DNA of 64,000 nucleotides from Triglochin maritima (taxonomy: Eukaryota > Streptophyta > Magnoliopsida > Alismatales > Juncaginaceae), in assembly GCA_963682175.1 (NCBI GenBank), contig OY821784.1, forward strand, positions 31,849,621-31,913,620. The letters are read 5' to 3'. Shown here piece after piece: positions 34,964-44,929 of the stretch. The position numbers were made by a program, and so were the translations under genes. The stretch's first letter is position 1, and the number at the start of each line of letters is the position of its first letter. A model generated the notes under the pieces. The model worked only from the letters and a program-made list of their open reading frames with translations, was not told where the DNA came from and searched no databases.

Positions 34964-35539
34964 TGTTATCTACACAACAATAAAAACAATCGTGATATAA
35001 AATGAACCCAATATATATGAATTTTTCAAAATTTTGGCAGAACCTCCCCTTAAATTTAATAATTAGAAAACATTCTTGTGGAAAAAGAGAAACATATACA
35101 ACTATATATATCAAAAACCTTCCAAATCAACTTTCCCACATTTATATTAACACAAAATTAACATCACAAGTAGTGTATTTTGAATGTACATTATTTTTAA
35201 AAAAAATCAGCTTCTTGTTGGTAACCACAAGTAGTGTATTTTGAGTACAAACATCTTTTCAGCACCAAAAAAATTGACTTTGATTGAGGGTCCAAAGTCT
35301 GAACACTGAAAACCTCAAACTCAACATGCAAATTCGTTCCATTGTCAACCAAAAATGCATTTGACAAAAAATACCATTTGTACACAAATGGGGTTTCGAC
35401 AAGATAATGAAGGGCTGCCGGAATGCGGCATGCGCTCTGCTGTGGGCCTATGGGCGTGAGGGGTTACAGGGTACTCGGCGTGGCGAGGCTCGGGTATGCT
35501 GGGTTGCGGGCATGTGGGGTGGGTTGGATCGTAGATGGG
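34964..35539. other. CACTA interior between TNP2 and element E
   Basis: Non-coding. AT-rich intron-like sequence to about 35400, then a G-rich stretch (35410-35535) continuing on the other side of element E with CTATGGGGGGTG. ATGGG at 35535-35539 is the left target-site copy of element E. Confidence 0.6.
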
Positions 35540-36936
35540 TGATTGACATCATTTCATGCTTATATTTGTATCTTATATCCATTATCTTTCACCTAAACAA
35601 TGCTATGTTACGTGTTTTATGTTTAGTTTTCAGGAATAAATAGGTTTGAAGAGATGAAGCATAAAAGGACCCAAAAGCTGGGAAAAAAGGACTGAATTGT
35701 GAGATCTGTGGACCAAGATGCAAGGGAGAAGGACCTGAACGCAAGACAGAAGGACCTAAGAGCAAAACAGAATACTCCACACCATCATGGGTGTATTTTA
35801 GCAATTGGATTCGGGTCAAAGCTCCAATAAACTAAGTAGATGCATCCAAGACAACCAAATACACAAAGAAAAGCCCAGAACAAGATTCAACTGGATCCGG
35901 ACCTTTTTGACCGCCAATTGGCGGTCCAAGACCGCTAATTGGCGGTCTGTTTTAGCCCAAATCCGCCAAGTTTTCTCCTGGATGTGTATTAATATTTGTT
36001 TAGGCTATTTTTGGTATTGGTTTCGTCCCACATCGGGGGATTGTCCCAGATTAGCTTTTTCCATGCCTATAAATAGAACTCTTCACCTCCTTTTGTAATC
36101 ACTCCATATTTTAAGTGACTATTATTCCTACTAGAAGTGAGGCCTTCAAGCACACACTAAAGTAGGAGGATGCTACTTGAAATGTGAGTCATTTATCAAT
36201 AAAGTTTTCCTTGTTTTGTGCTGCTTTTATTGTTTGTGCATGTTTTAGTTTAATTGTCTTTTATTAAATCTAGCTTAGTTAATATGTCTTCTTATCTTAG
36301 TTTAATAATTAGTGTAATGTGTAGTTAGTAGTTCCATCCCTTTTGGGGGGTGGAGTAGATGTTCATACATGCATTAGAGAATGGGATGAGTGCTTTATTT
36401 CCAATATGTTGATAAAACATGAATGTATGCTTGCTTGTTTAGGATAGAATTTATAACTTGATGAGTTTTGCCAAAATGATTAGACACCTCTCATGCTTGT
36501 TTAGGTTCTGAAATAAACAACTTGCATATGCAAATGTAAATCAACTAGGTTGGTGAATAGATTGATAGGTTTTGCCATAACATTTAGACACTTCCTATGC
36601 ATGATAACACCACCTTAATTTGTGCTTAAAGAATGTGTTCAACACCCACCTCTTTGCATGTGTGCGCTCACTCCACTCCTTAGGGGTTTTCCCATTCCTG
36701 AAATTCCAGCACTTCTTTAGTTCTTAGTTTAGTTTGGTAGTTTATTGTTTGTTTGTTTCTTTCGCATTTCGTACTTCTTAGCGTAGTGTAGCGTAGCATA
36801 ATCAATCTTTCTTCCCCTATTGTTGCCACTTGATTTCTGATAAACAAGAGGCTGCTCACCTCCCTGAGGATGACCCGTACTTGCCACCGCTTCATCGCGG
36901 CCGTGCACTTGCGGTTTAAATATAAAACGTTCAACA
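35540..36936 (+). repeat. 5' LTR of element E (1397 bp)
   Basis: TGATTGACATC ... ACGTTCAACA. TATA box 36068-36076. U3 palindromes at 35910-35925 (perfect) and 35931-35946. Confidence 0.96.
36068..36076 (+). promoter_or_regulatory. TATA box in element E 5' LTR
   Basis: TATAAATAG followed by AACTCTTCACCTCC; R should begin some 30 bp downstream. Confidence 0.72.
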
Positions 36937-36942
36937 AGTTTT

Positions 36943-36959
36943 TGGCGCCGTGCCGGGGA
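36943..36959 (+). other. Primer-binding site, element E (1-base deletion)
   Basis: TGGCGCCGTGCCGGGGA: one T of the family's GCCGTTGCC is missing. The base was presumably lost after insertion, because a mismatched primer site would hinder reverse transcription. Confidence 0.88.
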
Positions 36960-38149
36960 GGTGCCAGTCCAGACTCTTGTTTGGACAATTAGAGTGGATT
37001 TAAATTTTGTCTTGTAGTTTTCTTTGTTTCAGGAGACTCACATTGAGAAGGGGAAGCATATGGTGAAGTTTGGAGGCGGTCTGAGAGTAGAAGACCGCCA
37101 ATCAGCGGTCTACAACCGCCAACTGGCGGTCTGGTTGTTTCATTTCACCTCTAAATTTCGGTGGAGTATTTCTTTATCTGATATAGTGATCTGGGACTCG
37201 ATTTGGCATTTTTGACTTATAGTTTGTCCCCATATCAATAATCAAACCTGCTTTAAGCAATTTGGACCCTAAAACTCAAAGCAAAAGATTATGCATTCTT
37301 GTTGTTTAGGTCATGCATCATGTATATGACTTAGGCATTTAGATTGTCTTCTATCTTAGCTTTATTTTCTATTGCTGAGAACTGGCGTGAGGTACGCACC
37401 TTCTACTCCCATTCATGCATTTTGTATGAACATGCATTAGTCAGTAGGAAGTGCATTGAAACAAGTGTGAGTTGAGCGTTTGTTTGGAGAGTTGATTGCT
37501 AGATTAGGACTCCAAAACGCTACTAAGGAGGGGTTGTCCCATAAAAGATAAGGTGGGGGATTTCATCACCCTTTCCTTCACCCCAAAAACCACACTAATC
37601 AAGAGCCTAATTTTAAAATCAAGTAGACATTGGACTTAAGGAATTCAGACTCATTAAGAGAGTGATCCGGTCCCGACCGTCATAACCTGATCGGCGTTGC
37701 GCACTTTGTCGATAGTAGGAGAGACGAGATCTCCGGATGTTGACTCACTTGTTGGGCTTTGTGGTCCTCGTCGTAGGGAGGTGAGGCGTGTTGAGGCCGT
37801 GTGACCTCGCAGTTAGGCGTCGTCTAGCTGTAAGGACATATAGCGACCTTAGGATTGCTTGAGCCTTGTTTGCTTGTGTTCTTCTACCTGTACCCATCCG
37901 CCGTAGCATAAGTTCTTCTTCCCTTCTCTCCTGAGTCATTCTTTCTCTCCTGTGTTCCCTCGTCTTCTCTTCTACGTACATTCTTTGTTAAAAAAAATAA
38001 AAAAAAGTTTTGGTGTGTGTGCACCTTTCTGCATGCTTTCGTGGACACGAGACGAGAGTGGTCGTTTGACGAGGAGCGTTGTCAATCCGGCTTCGTTCAT
38101 CGATTTCTTGACACCTTCCTCCTCTCGTGTCGCACGCAGTCCGGGTTCA
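36960..38149 (+). other. Leader of element E
   Basis: About 1.2 kb, non-coding. It contains two adjacent family palindromes at 37094-37109 and 37115-37130, matching the position of those in A (two) and C (one). Confidence 0.75.
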
Positions 38150-39598
38150 ATGGCTGCTAATTTCCGTGAGGAGGAGCAGTTGCTGGACCCACCTGCTCCA
38201 CCAGTGCTTCTAGTTGTCGTTCACATACCTCTACGTGATCGATGCTACCCGAGCCGTACAGATCTACCCTCGTGCATCGTATTACCAGAGGCTAATGAGA
38301 ACCATTTTGATGTTAAAACTCAGTTTATTTCCATGCTCCCTCGCTTCACTGGGAAGGGTGACCCCTATATCTTTCTCAGGGAATTTAAGGAGGTCTGTGC
38401 TATGTTCAAGCTGCAACAACTTAGCACAGACTCCATCCATCTTAGGCTCGTTCCTTTTGCACTAAAGGATGACGCCAAGAAGTGGTTGTACAGCAACCAG
38501 GCGAATGCCTTTAAGACCTGGGACGAGTTTCAATCTACATTCCTCAAGAAGTACTTCCCAAATCATCGGACTCAAAAATTGAGGAACGAAATCAATTCGT
38601 TCTATCAACATGAGACCGAACCATTCCATGCATACTTAGAGAGGTTCAAGGAGCTACTATCCTCATGCCCTCACAATGGCATCGAGTTGTGGCGCCTTTG
38701 TCAGATTGTTTACGAAGGTCTTCACATCCCGTCAAGGACGCTCCTTGAGTCCATGTGTCAAGGAGAGTTCTTGGGAAAGGATGAAAGGGAGACATGGGCT
38801 TTCCTAGAAGACCTTGCTGAGAAAACCATGCAATGGGAGAGTGTGAGGGAACCACCTGCATCATCTAGCATAGGAGCGAGGATCGCGAATGCAAACTCGA
38901 CTAGATCGGATGCCGCATTTGTTGCCGATACCACTACGGCCACTGAGGCGCGCATGGCGGCCTTAATGCGCCGTATGGATTCGATTGAGCTCCAAAACCA
39001 ACAAGGTGCACCTCACATGTCCACATCTGGTCCAGTTCCCTGTCATTCATGTGGTAGGGTAGGTCATGTAGAAAGCGAGTGTGTGTCTATTTCTCCTGAG
39101 ATGGAGCGTGTCAACGCCATATATGACAGAGCTAGGAATGACCCATACTCATCATCTTATAATCCTGGATGGAGGAACCACCCCAATTTTTCATGTAACC
39201 AAACTAATGCCCCGGGTGGTCCTTCAAACTCCTCTCGACCACCTAACCAATCATACCAACCTCCCATGCATGCACAATCTTATCAGCAACCCCAAGCGCA
39301 AACCACCAATCAATCGGGTTTCCCAAATTCCAACAATATGGAAACCCGATTCAATTCGCTTGAGACCTTGACTCGTGGACTTGAAAACTCAATGAAATTT
39401 TTTATGTCAACCACGAGTCAAGTTCTCACTTCAAATCAGCAGACCATCAAATCTCTAGAGCTTCAGATGGGCAGTTGGCTCAGTCTGTACATGAGAGAGA
39501 GAGAGGGTCTTTGCCTAGCCAGCCTGAGGCTAACCCCCATATGTACCAGCAACAACACATGCAAAATGAAAATGTGGTACCTCGGGGGAGGCAAGTGA
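38150..39598 (+). CDS. gag: gag of element E
   Basis: 482 residues from ATG 38150 (MAANFREEEQLLDPP); the frame is also open upstream but in leader sequence. The Retrotrans_gag-type core spans roughly residues 55-230 (FLREFKEVC, LKDDAKKWLYSN, FLKKYFPNHRT, YLERFKELLSSCPHNG, LCQIVYEGL). CCHC zinc knuckle at 298-311 (CHSCGRVGHVESEC), then a Q/P/N-rich linker and an LENSMKFF coiled-coil-like stretch. Near 39470 one base is missing relative to element C (GGCAGTTGG against GGCCAATTGG), so the last 40 or so residues are out of the ancestral frame and the protease continues in another frame. Expected to form particles. Confidence 0.88.
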   Translation: MAANFREEEQLLDPPAPPVLLVVVHIPLRDRCYPSRTDLPSCIVLPEANENHFDVKTQFISMLPRFTGKGDPYIFLREFKEVCAMFKLQQLSTDSIHLRLVPFALKDDAKKWLYSNQANAFKTWDEFQSTFLKKYFPNHRTQKLRNEINSFYQHETEPFHAYLERFKELLSSCPHNGIELWRLCQIVYEGLHIPSRTLLESMCQGEFLGKDERETWAFLEDLAEKTMQWESVREPPASSSIGARIANANSTRSDAAFVADTTTATEARMAALMRRMDSIELQNQQGAPHMSTSGPVPCHSCGRVGHVESECVSISPEMERVNAIYDRARNDPYSSSYNPGWRNHPNFSCNQTNAPGGPSNSSRPPNQSYQPPMHAQSYQQPQAQTTNQSGFPNSNNMETRFNSLETLTRGLENSMKFFMSTTSQVLTSNQQTIKSLELQMGSWLSLYMREREGLCLASLRLTPICTSNNTCKMKMWYLGGGK

Positions 39599-40527
39599 GC
39601 CATGTAGAGGAACCTGTTCACCATGTCAATGCCATTGTTACCTTAAGGAATGGAAAACAGGTTGACAATCACATTTCCTTGCCACACCCACCACCATCTA
39701 TGCAGCCCCTCAGTGGGAATGGTGGTGGAGAAGAGGTTGAGGGTGAGGGTAATACACCAACGCTTCCTTCTTCTCAGGCACCGCAGAAAACCTACCTGCC
39801 AAAAGCTCCATATCCAAGTAGGTTAACCAAAAAGCAGAGTGACACCATGGACAAGATATTAGAGGTATTTAAGCAAGTAAATGTTAACATCCCCTTGTTG
39901 GATGTCATCCAACAAGTACCTCAATATGCCAAAGTGTTGAAGGATCTCTGCACAACCAAGAGGAACACCAATGTTCCTAAGAAAGCATTCTTGGCTGCAA
40001 ATATAAGCTCACTTTTGTCCAATCCCACCTACACAAAATACAAGGACCCTGGGTGTCCTACTATTCAGTGTACGATAGGGGACACTAGAATGAGCAATGT
40101 ATTGCTTGATTTAGGATCGGCGGTCAACCTCCTCCCATTCTCTGTTTATCAACAATTGAACTTGGGAGAATTGAAACCAAATAAGATCACCCTCCAATTG
40201 GCGGATAGATCCATTCGTATTCCAAAGGGGATTATCGAGGACGTGCTCATCAAAGTTGGAGATTTTATATTTCCAGTCGATTTTGTTGTCCTCGATACCA
40301 ATCCTGTGGCAAACACCCACTCTCAAATACCTTTGATTTTGGGTAGACCATTTCTGGCAACCTCAAATGCCTTAATTAATTGTAGAAATGGTCTCATGAA
40401 GCTCTCATTCCGTAACATGAGTGCCGAGTTTCATGTGTTCAACTCTGGTAGGCAACAAGAACCCATGGATGAACCTTTAAATCTCATTCTCATCCGGCAA
40501 TTAGAGAAAGCACCGCAAAATCAATGA
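39475..40527 (+). CDS. pro: Aspartic protease region of element E
   Basis: 350 residues, open, overlapping the end of gag in a different frame. N-terminal VHERERGSLPSQPE is the continuation of the gag linker. KILEVFKQVNVNIPLLD precedes the protease, with DLGSAVNLL at about residue 212, PVDFVVLD and LGRPFLATSNALINCRNG. D-L-G replaces the canonical D-S/T-G, as in the homologues here. The ATG at 39475 is formal; the region was probably made as gag-pro. It ends without any reverse transcriptase. Confidence 0.82.
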   Translation: MAQSVHERERGSLPSQPEANPHMYQQQHMQNENVVPRGRQVSHVEEPVHHVNAIVTLRNGKQVDNHISLPHPPPSMQPLSGNGGGEEVEGEGNTPTLPSSQAPQKTYLPKAPYPSRLTKKQSDTMDKILEVFKQVNVNIPLLDVIQQVPQYAKVLKDLCTTKRNTNVPKKAFLAANISSLLSNPTYTKYKDPGCPTIQCTIGDTRMSNVLLDLGSAVNLLPFSVYQQLNLGELKPNKITLQLADRSIRIPKGIIEDVLIKVGDFIFPVDFVVLDTNPVANTHSQIPLILGRPFLATSNALINCRNGLMKLSFRNMSAEFHVFNSGRQQEPMDEPLNLILIRQLEKAPQNQ

Positions 40528-40542
40528 ACACCCCTAACACCA

Positions 40543-41145
40543 ATGCAACCCGTTGAGAATGTTTGCGGGCTCAGCGAAGACTCATTGCTTGTCTTTGCAA
40601 TGCAACAGAGTGAGCTGGCCTCAAACATGAATGTCCAAAGGGAGTGTGCGTTGCATGATTCAGTTGAGAGTACTAGTGAGAGTGAGACACCTCATCATAT
40701 GCCTATACCAGAAGGTGTCTCGACCCTGTATCCCTTGGCCATTGAGCCATTTGAGCTTCATATTGACTCCAACAACGACCCACCTACGACCGAGCTTATG
40801 CTTGATGATATAAATGATGGTGGGAGGTCCTTGTTGGATGACTTGGGGAGAAGCCCCATTCTTAGTGATGCAGGTCTGCTGCATCCATCGAATGAACTTG
40901 AGGAACTCATTCCGATGCACCCACCTATTGGTTGGAGGGTTTTGTTCGATGAGCAACTAAACCCTAGTGAGGCAACACATCTTCACTCTTTCATGTTGCC
41001 TACACCCGACCAATATCATGAGGGGTTCGAGCCTTTCAGCTTTGCCCTTTCACCCCTCATGACACCTCAGAGTACCGGTGAAGTTTGCCCATCTCGGCAA
41101 GTCTCTGGTCCTCATGACTTGATGTTCTCATTTGATGTTCCTTGA
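40543..41145 (+). CDS. Accessory protein of element E, conserved, function unknown
   Basis: 200 residues, intact, starting 15 bp after the pro stop; the ATG (MQPVEN) aligns with that of element C. Acidic, without a signal peptide, membrane helix, zinc finger or coiled coil that I can see. Conserved with C (almost full length) and, far more distantly, with the fused protein of element A: EP..LHI, a P.GWRV..D block near residues 130-140, F..F.F and a C-terminal PH..MF.F.V. It is not part of RT, RNase H or integrase. Possibilities: a reduced envelope-like ORF, a particle or RNA-packaging cofactor, or an anti-silencing factor. None is supported beyond conservation. Confidence 0.75.
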   Translation: MQPVENVCGLSEDSLLVFAMQQSELASNMNVQRECALHDSVESTSESETPHHMPIPEGVSTLYPLAIEPFELHIDSNNDPPTTELMLDDINDGGRSLLDDLGRSPILSDAGLLHPSNELEELIPMHPPIGWRVLFDEQLNPSEATHLHSFMLPTPDQYHEGFEPFSFALSPLMTPQSTGEVCPSRQVSGPHDLMFSFDVP

Positions 41146-41436
41146 CCAAATGATTATGAGAATATCGTTGCTGTTGTATATATCATGTTAAAAAAACAGA
41201 GAAAAAAGAGAGTAATAAAAGACTCCTTCAGTGAGCATCGATTGTTGTGGGCCCCAACCCTTGTGTACTTGGACCTAATTTATTCACGTTTTTATCTCCC
41301 TTCTTCAGCTTCTCACAGGTTTTAAGGGAATTTGGGTTTGTGTCCATCAACATGACCCTGAACGTCCCTTTGTACTTCATGTTGGTGAGATCTTTCCTTT
41401 TTCATGCATAAATCCATGTAGTATCTTGCTCACATT

Positions 41437-41480
41437 CATTGAGGACAATGCATGAAGTAGGTGTGGGGGGGGGGGGTGTT
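41437..41480 (+). other. Hairpin motif and internal polypurine tract, element E
   Basis: CATTGAGGACAATG (41437-41450), then CATGAAGTAGGTGTGGGGG with a run of about 12 G. It lies 1.26 kb upstream of the 3' LTR and duplicates the AGGTGTGGGGG of the terminal tract. Confidence 0.8.
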
Positions 41481-42724
41481 TTACGTGTGTACATAGTCGA
41501 GTCTTTTCTTTTAATTTTTGTTTTCTTTTGTGTGTATTGATAGGGTCATGTTAGTGTGCCGCATTTAACATTGATCTATATGCTTGTCATGATCCTTGGG
41601 TGACTTGTCTTCTTTTGCTTGCCGAGTGCTTTAAAATTTCCACATTTCTTTCAAAATCTTCATGTGTTTGCGAAAGAAAATGTTTTGTAGGTTTTGCGTG
41701 TGTTCAGCATGTGCAAAACCGTTGAGAGGCAAAGTAAAAAAGGAAGCTCCCAAAATTGTCTTGAACTTGGTGCATTAGGATATCTAGTTTACTGGCTTTG
41801 GGTCTTATCGAGTCGTTAGGATGCACCCCGGTTTTCCCTCGGGGGGAGTGTAATCATAGGGTTTCAGTGCTCAAACATTTAAAGAAGTCCACCCTGAACC
41901 TAGTGAGTCAAATAATTCGTGGCTGTTAGTATAAGGAAGTTTGTCGTAGTCAAGGGCCCTTAGTCTTTTTTTGTGAAACTTAAGTGTAGGGGTTTTGGTT
42001 CCCATGTAGATAAATAAATAAGTGGTGTTCTCTCTTCTCGCACAGCTCCTATCACTCGGGAAAGTAGGTCTGAGGGGACTTTGTGCATGGTGCTTTTGAG
42101 TCATCTGACTTGGGATGCACCGACCGAACTCCCATTACACGGGTGGTAGGGATCGCCCTATGTGGAGATTTGGGGAATGGTGTACGTGATAGTGTAAGTC
42201 CTCACAGGCAATGATGCACGAAACCTGACCCTGGGAGAATCAAACAGCAACCAATAAAATGCTCCAAAGAAAAAGAAAAAAATGATGAAAGAAAAAAAGG
42301 AAAAAAAAAAGAGAAGCAAATAAGAACCAAAATGGACTCTACACATTGTATCACATTCAGAAGTCAAGGTTTCCCATGTCTTTCACTTAAGTTCTTAACT
42401 AACTCTCACGAATAACTCATTACGCTAGGTGTGTGGACCGATTACATATATAGAGTCGACCCATAGTATTACCGCGTCCCATGATCGACAATATGAGTCC
42501 AACGAGTCGTGTAGCTAGATTGATTAATGCAACTTGTTCGGATTTTGTGGGTATATCCGATGACAACCCTCAGGAGACAATACTCCTCCTCTTTGGCGAT
42601 AAGGAGGTTTAACGGCTTGTTGCACGTGCTAAGTGCAACCGTGATTCCTACGAAAGTGAGTTAGGATTTCTTGTTTTTTCATATGTGTTTTCCTTTCTTG
42701 TTTTGCTTGGGACTAGCAAAAGTT
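41481..42724 (+). other. 3' untranslated region of element E
   Basis: Non-coding; homologous to 1-1200 (reverse) of element A. Contains an A-rich purine stretch at 42262-42315. Confidence 0.7.
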
Positions 42725-42739
42725 AGGTGTGGGGGTATT
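42725..42739 (+). other. Polypurine tract, element E
   Basis: AGGTGTGGGGGTATT directly before the 3' LTR; primes plus-strand DNA synthesis in LTR elements generally. Confidence 0.85.
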
Positions 42740-44139
42740 TGATTGACATCATTTCATGCTTATATTTGTATCTTATATCCATTATCTTTCACCTAAACAA
42801 TGCTATGTTACGTGTTTTATGTTTAGTTTTCAGGAATAAATAGGTTTGAAGAGATGAAGCATAAAAGGACCCAAAAGCTGGGAAAAAAGGACTGAATTGT
42901 GAGATCTGTGGACCAAGATGCAAGGGAGAAGGACCTGAACGCAAGACAGAAGGACCTAAGAGCAAAACAGAATACTCCACACCATCATGGGTGTATTTTA
43001 GCAATTGGATTCGGGTCGAAGCTCCAATAAACTAAGTAGATGCATCCAAGACAACCAAATACACAAAGAAAAGCCCAGAACAAGATTCAACTGGATCCGG
43101 ACCTTTTTGACCGCCAATTGGCGGTCCAAGACCGCTAATTGGCGGTCTGTTTTAGCCCAAATCCGCCAAGTTTTCTCCTGGATGTGTATTAATATTTGTT
43201 TAGGCTATTTTTGGTATTGGTTTCGTCCCACATCGGGGGATTGTCCCAGATTAGCTTTTTCCATGCCTATAAATAGAACTCTTCACCTCCTTTTGTAATC
43301 ACTCCATATTTTAAGTGGCTATTATTCCTACTAGAAGTGAGGCCTTCAAGCACACACTAAAGTAGGAGGATGCTACTTGAAATGTGAGTCATTTATCAAT
43401 AAAGTTTTCCTTGTTTTGTGCTGCTTTTATTGTTTGTGCATGTTTTAGTTTAATTGTCTTTTATTAAATCTAGCTTAGTTAATATGTCTTCTTATCTTAG
43501 TTTAATAATTAGTGTAATGTGTAGTGAGTAGTTCCATCCCTTTTGGGGGGTGGAGTAGATGTTCATACATGCATTAGAGAATGGGATGAATGCTTTATTT
43601 CCAATATGTTGATAAAACATGAATGTATGCTTGCTTGTTTAGGATAGAATTTATAACTTGATGAGTTTTGCCAAAATGATTAGACACCTCTCATGCTTGT
43701 TTAGGTTCTGAAATAAACAACTTGCATATGCAAATGTAAATCAACTAGGTTGGTGAATAGATTGATAGGTTTTGCCATAACATTTAGACACTTCCTATGC
43801 ATGATAACACCACCTTAATTTGTGCTTAAAGAATGTGTTCAACACCCACCTCTTTGCATGTGTGCACTCACTCCACCCCTTAGGGCTTTTCCCATTCCTG
43901 AAATTCCAGCACTTCTTTAGTTCTTAGTTTAGTTTTGTAGTTTATTGTTTGTTTGTTTCTTTCTCATTTCGTACTTCTTAGCGTAGTGTAGTGTAGCGTA
44001 GCATAATCAATCTTTCTCCCCCTATTTTTGCCACTTGATTTCTGATAAACAAGAGGCTGCTCACCTCCCTGAGGATGACCCGTACTTGCCACCGCTTCAT
44101 CGTGGTCGTGCACTTGCGGTTTAAATAAAACGTTCAACA
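42740..44139 (+). repeat. 3' LTR of element E (1400 bp)
   Basis: Near-identical to 35540-36936. TATA box 43268-43276; palindromes at 43110-43125 and 43131-43146. Followed by the target-site copy ATGGG (44140-44144). Confidence 0.96.
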
Positions 44140-44144
44140 ATGGG

Positions 44145-44800
44145 CTATGGGGGGTGTTATGGGTTGAGGGTCCATAGGGTAAAGGGGTTGGCTAGGGCTA
44201 AGGGGTTGAGTATTATAATGACACAAAAAGACTTACGCACACTTTGGTGTTGACGAAAGGGGAGGTCGCGATGGCTAGGGTTAAAGGAGAGGAAGGGTTT
44301 GTGTTTGTTGAAGTTTGGGTTGGATTTTTTCTGGGGTTTACGAATACCCTTCCATGTTGGATAAATTAAACACCAACGTGGAAAACCCCCTACCATGTCA
44401 GATTAATTGAACACCGACGTGATAGGATATGAATTATTTTAAAAATAATAATTGGAAAATGGACCCTTCTACGTCGGTTTGTAGCTAATTCCGACGTGAT
44501 AGTGGGGACCATATTTGGGTCTCAAGAGTCCCTGTTATTTTCAAATTTTAAACCACTACCACGTCGGTGTCTTGGACAGCTGACGTTGTAGATCCCCTAC
44601 AACGTCAACGTCGGTTGTCTATAAAGACCGATGTTGTAGGGGGGGTTCGAAATTTTTTTATTGATGTAATTCAGACTCAAACCCTGCAACATTCATATAC
44701 AATTCAACAAATGCATTCAGTATACAATCCAGCATTCATATACTCATATGCATTCGGTACCAATTTTGAATCATCACTTTTTACATACAAGTTCTGAATA
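44145..44800. repeat. Internal subterminal-like block of the CACTA element
   Basis: 44210-44480 matches the 3' part of the right-end subterminal region (48060-48400: CACTTTGGTGTTG, GGGGTTTACGAATACC, TAAATTAAACACC). 44550-44720 instead resembles the left end (CCGATGTTGTAGGG, then TGTAATTCAGA.TCA..CCTGCAA as at 32105-32190). No CACTACT terminus lies between them. This looks like the fused inner ends of two CACTA copies. Confidence 0.65.
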
Positions 44801-44929
44801 ACAATTAATTACACTTGTTTTAGCATACAACTAATAAAGTAAGAAGACCACCTCTCACATGTTCCATCTATCTCGTCTTGCGAAAATGGTTCAGGGTTTC
44901 TTCAAAAATCTATAAAAAACATTATATTT

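Larger units (their letters stand above)
35540..44139 (+). mobile_element. Element E: complete Athila-type gag-pro element with accessory ORF
   Basis: 8600 bp. 5' LTR 35540-36936, 3' LTR 42740-44139, target-site duplication ATGGG (35535-35539 and 44140-44144). Order: primer site, leader, gag, pro, accessory ORF, hairpin, internal polypurine tract, 3' untranslated region, polypurine tract. There is no reverse transcriptase, RNase H or integrase in the 5.8 kb interior. By eye the LTRs differ by about a dozen substitutions and two small indels in 1.4 kb, roughly 1%, so this is the youngest datable insertion in the window. Confidence 0.96.

Noticed and set aside
35407..35643. Open frame crossing the left edge of element E
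   Set aside because: It spans a transposon junction and the LTR, so it cannot predate the insertion.
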